Below are positions 42,355 through 43,503 of a stretch of 43,503 nt of DNA, in pieces. The notes beneath the pieces are model-generated. The model was not told the DNA's origin, searched no databases, and was given only the letters and a program-made list of their open reading frames with translations. A program made the translations under genes and the position numbers. Numbering within the stretch: the first letter of the stretch is position 1; every line of letters begins with the position of its first letter. The stretch comes from Baaleninema simplex PCC 7105 (GTDB lineage: Bacteria; Cyanobacteriota; Cyanobacteriia; Cyanobacteriales; Geitlerinemataceae): positions 520,418 through 563,920 of the forward strand of contig NZ_KB235959.1 of assembly GCF_000332355.1 (NCBI RefSeq), in the 5' to 3' direction.

Positions 42355-43503
42355 TCACAGCCAGCCAACTAGAATCAGTGACCCGATCCCCCGTCGCCTC
42401 GACTCCACAGGCATTTCGATTTGCCGTTGCCCACGGCTACAGATAACTTGTCCACTCGCCACATCACGGGGCTTTGTTGACCCGCAGTTGTGACAGTGAT
42501 GAATCCTGGTTGAGAGGTCTTTATGAACCTCTGCCCCACAATCGGGACATTCCTGAGAAGTGCCCCGCGCATCCACCTTGCCGTAATACACATCGCGCTT
42601 CCAGCACACCCAGGGAAGGATCTGATTCACAAATTGACCCAATCCAGCATCTAGGGTGTGCTTGCCCAGCATTCCCTTGGCCATAATGCGGAAGTCGAGA
42701 TCTTCGACAAAAATCATCCCTGCACCGTCGCAGAGGTGATGAGCCAGCTTGAAATGCCAGTCTTTTCTCGTATCGGCAATACGTTGATGGACTCTGGCAA
42801 TTTTCTTCTGGAGTTTCAGCCAGTTAGCTGACCCCTTCTGCTTTTTCTTCAATCGACGTTGCAGCGATTTCAGCTTGCGGTGCAGATTGTTGAAGAAGCG
42901 AGGTCGCTTGACCTGTTCTCCATCAGAAGTTGAAAGAAAGTACTCCAGACCCACATCAATCCCTACCGGATGTCCGTGAGGGGCTACAGCAGGAATATCG
43001 ACGTCAGCCTGAAGGCTCAGCATGACAAAGTACCCGGATGCCTTACGCACAATTCGAGCTTGCTTAACCTGAAATAAATCAGGAATTTTCCGCGACCACC
43101 GAACCCGAACCCAGCCCAGTTGCGGCAGCTTTATACCCTCATCAGACACGCAGTTTTTGAGCATCTGGGGGAAGACCAACGACCGCATTCGATTCGGCTT
43201 TTTGAATCGTGGAAGACCCGAACGTTTTAACCGCCACGACTCCCAAGAAGCCTCAAGTTTTCTAAGGACTTGCTGAAGAACCTGAGCGTTGACCGTCTTG
43301 AGCTGAGGAAATTCAGTCTTGGCAGCGGTCAAACGCTTAGCCTGAACGTGGTAGTTCGGGAAGGGTGCATCTGCTGGCAAGATAAATTCCTGCCGAATCG
43401 AGCACGCATTCACGGGTGACTTGCGGGAATTTAGCCAGTCTTTACGTTCCCGCAGAGCAAAATTCCAGACATGGCGGCACACATCAAGAATGTGTTCGAT
43501 CTC
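42355..43503 (-). CDS. tnpB: Stand-alone TnpB nuclease (IS1341-type), copy 2, start outside window, C-terminus frameshifted
   Basis: The frame is open to the right edge and begins EIEHILDVCRHVWNFAL, so only about 19 N-terminal residues are missing. It differs from the copy at 16171 by only a few substitutions. The RuvC residues (IDVGLEYF, VEDLDF, KPRDVASG) and zinc-ribbon cysteines are all kept. A run of three A's (42414-42416 complement) replaces four in copy 1 (17312-17315). This shifts the frame after RGQRQIE, giving the short tail MPVESRRRGIGSLILVGWL. The catalytic core is intact, so activity may survive. Confidence 0.9.
   Translation of the reverse strand, partial: EIEHILDVCRHVWNFALRERKDWLNSRKSPVNACSIRQEFILPADAPFPNYHVQAKRLTAAKTEFPQLKTVNAQVLQQVLRKLEASWESWRLKRSGLPRFKKPNRMRSLVFPQMLKNCVSDEGIKLPQLGWVRVRWSRKIPDLFQVKQARIVRKASGYFVMLSLQADVDIPAVAPHGHPVGIDVGLEYFLSTSDGEQVKRPRFFNNLHRKLKSLQRRLKKKQKGSANWLKLQKKIARVHQRIADTRKDWHFKLAHHLCDGAGMIFVEDLDFRIMAKGMLGKHTLDAGLGQFVNQILPWVCWKRDVYYGKVDARGTSQECPDCGAEVHKDLSTRIHHCHNCGSTKPRDVASGQVICSRGQRQIEMPVESRRRGIGSLILVGWL

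Noticed and set aside
1-43503. tRNA, rRNA, tmRNA or other known RNA genes
   Set aside because: Intergenic regions were scanned by eye for T-arm signatures (GGTTCGAATCC-like) and none was convincing. A tRNAscan/Infernal run would be decisive.

Overview
The window is cyanobacterial chromosome. It carries a form IB RuBisCO (rbcL-rbcX-rbcS), a beta-carboxysome operon (ccmK-ccmK-ccmL-ccmM-ccmN), a specialised NDH-1 CO2-uptake module (ndhF-ndhD-CO2 hydration protein), a SufR-controlled suf cluster, ferredoxin-thioredoxin reductase and several cyanobacteria-only families (DUF3155, DUF4359, CCB1). HIP1 sites (GCGATCGC) are very frequent in the GC-richer parts. A beta-cyanobacterium, probably filamentous, fits best, but I cannot name a species from the sequence alone.

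Layout. 1-620: 5' part of an IS200/IS605-type tnpB running off the left edge, with a palindromic element inserted in frame. 638-4990 (minus): tetrapyrrole cluster heme oxygenase - hemN - bchE, i.e. low-oxygen heme/bilin/chlorophyll steps, with a palindrome in the promoter. 5184-6510 (minus): DUF4359 protein and an Ap4A phosphorylase-like protein. 6600-8750: a conspicuously AT-rich islet with three minus-strand genes, one of them HEPN-like. 8758-14009 (plus): carotenoid oxygenase, pterin dehydratase, leuC and leuD. 14117-20280: conserved cyanobacterial protein, HAD phosphatase, a stand-alone tnpB, CCB1-like cytochrome b6f assembly factor, DUF3155 and a GAF-type histidine kinase. 20434-25342 (minus): ndhF-ndhD-cup CO2-uptake operon, with an 83-bp tandem repeat between ndhF and ndhD. 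25964-33125 (plus): ccmKKLMN then rbcLXS. 33405-41396: grxC, then ftrC-sufB-[two coiled-coil genes]-sufC-sufD-sufS on the minus strand, and divergent sufR on the plus strand with two operator-like sites. 41600-41833 (minus): a small protein with two identical four-cysteine repeats. 42281-43503: a second, nearly identical tnpB copy in inverted orientation, running off the right edge.

How the parts work together. The NDH-1 module converts CO2 to bicarbonate, the Ccm proteins build the carboxysome shell and pack RuBisCO, and RbcX assembles RuBisCO, so most of a CO2-concentrating mechanism lies in one 13-kb stretch (no ccmO and no ccaA are seen). The suf genes make Fe-S clusters for photosynthetic electron carriers, and ftrC (itself an Fe-S enzyme) lies first in that transcription direction, behind a SufR site. 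The bchE/hemN/ho cluster supplies tetrapyrrole steps suited to micro-oxic conditions.

The observations most worth following are the CX2CX4CX12C-duplicated small protein beside sufR, the in-frame palindrome in tnpB, the HEPN-containing AT-rich islet, the two coiled-coil genes splitting the suf operon, the mixed cysteine content of the CcmM SSUL repeats, and TnpB frames that run through the transposon right end.
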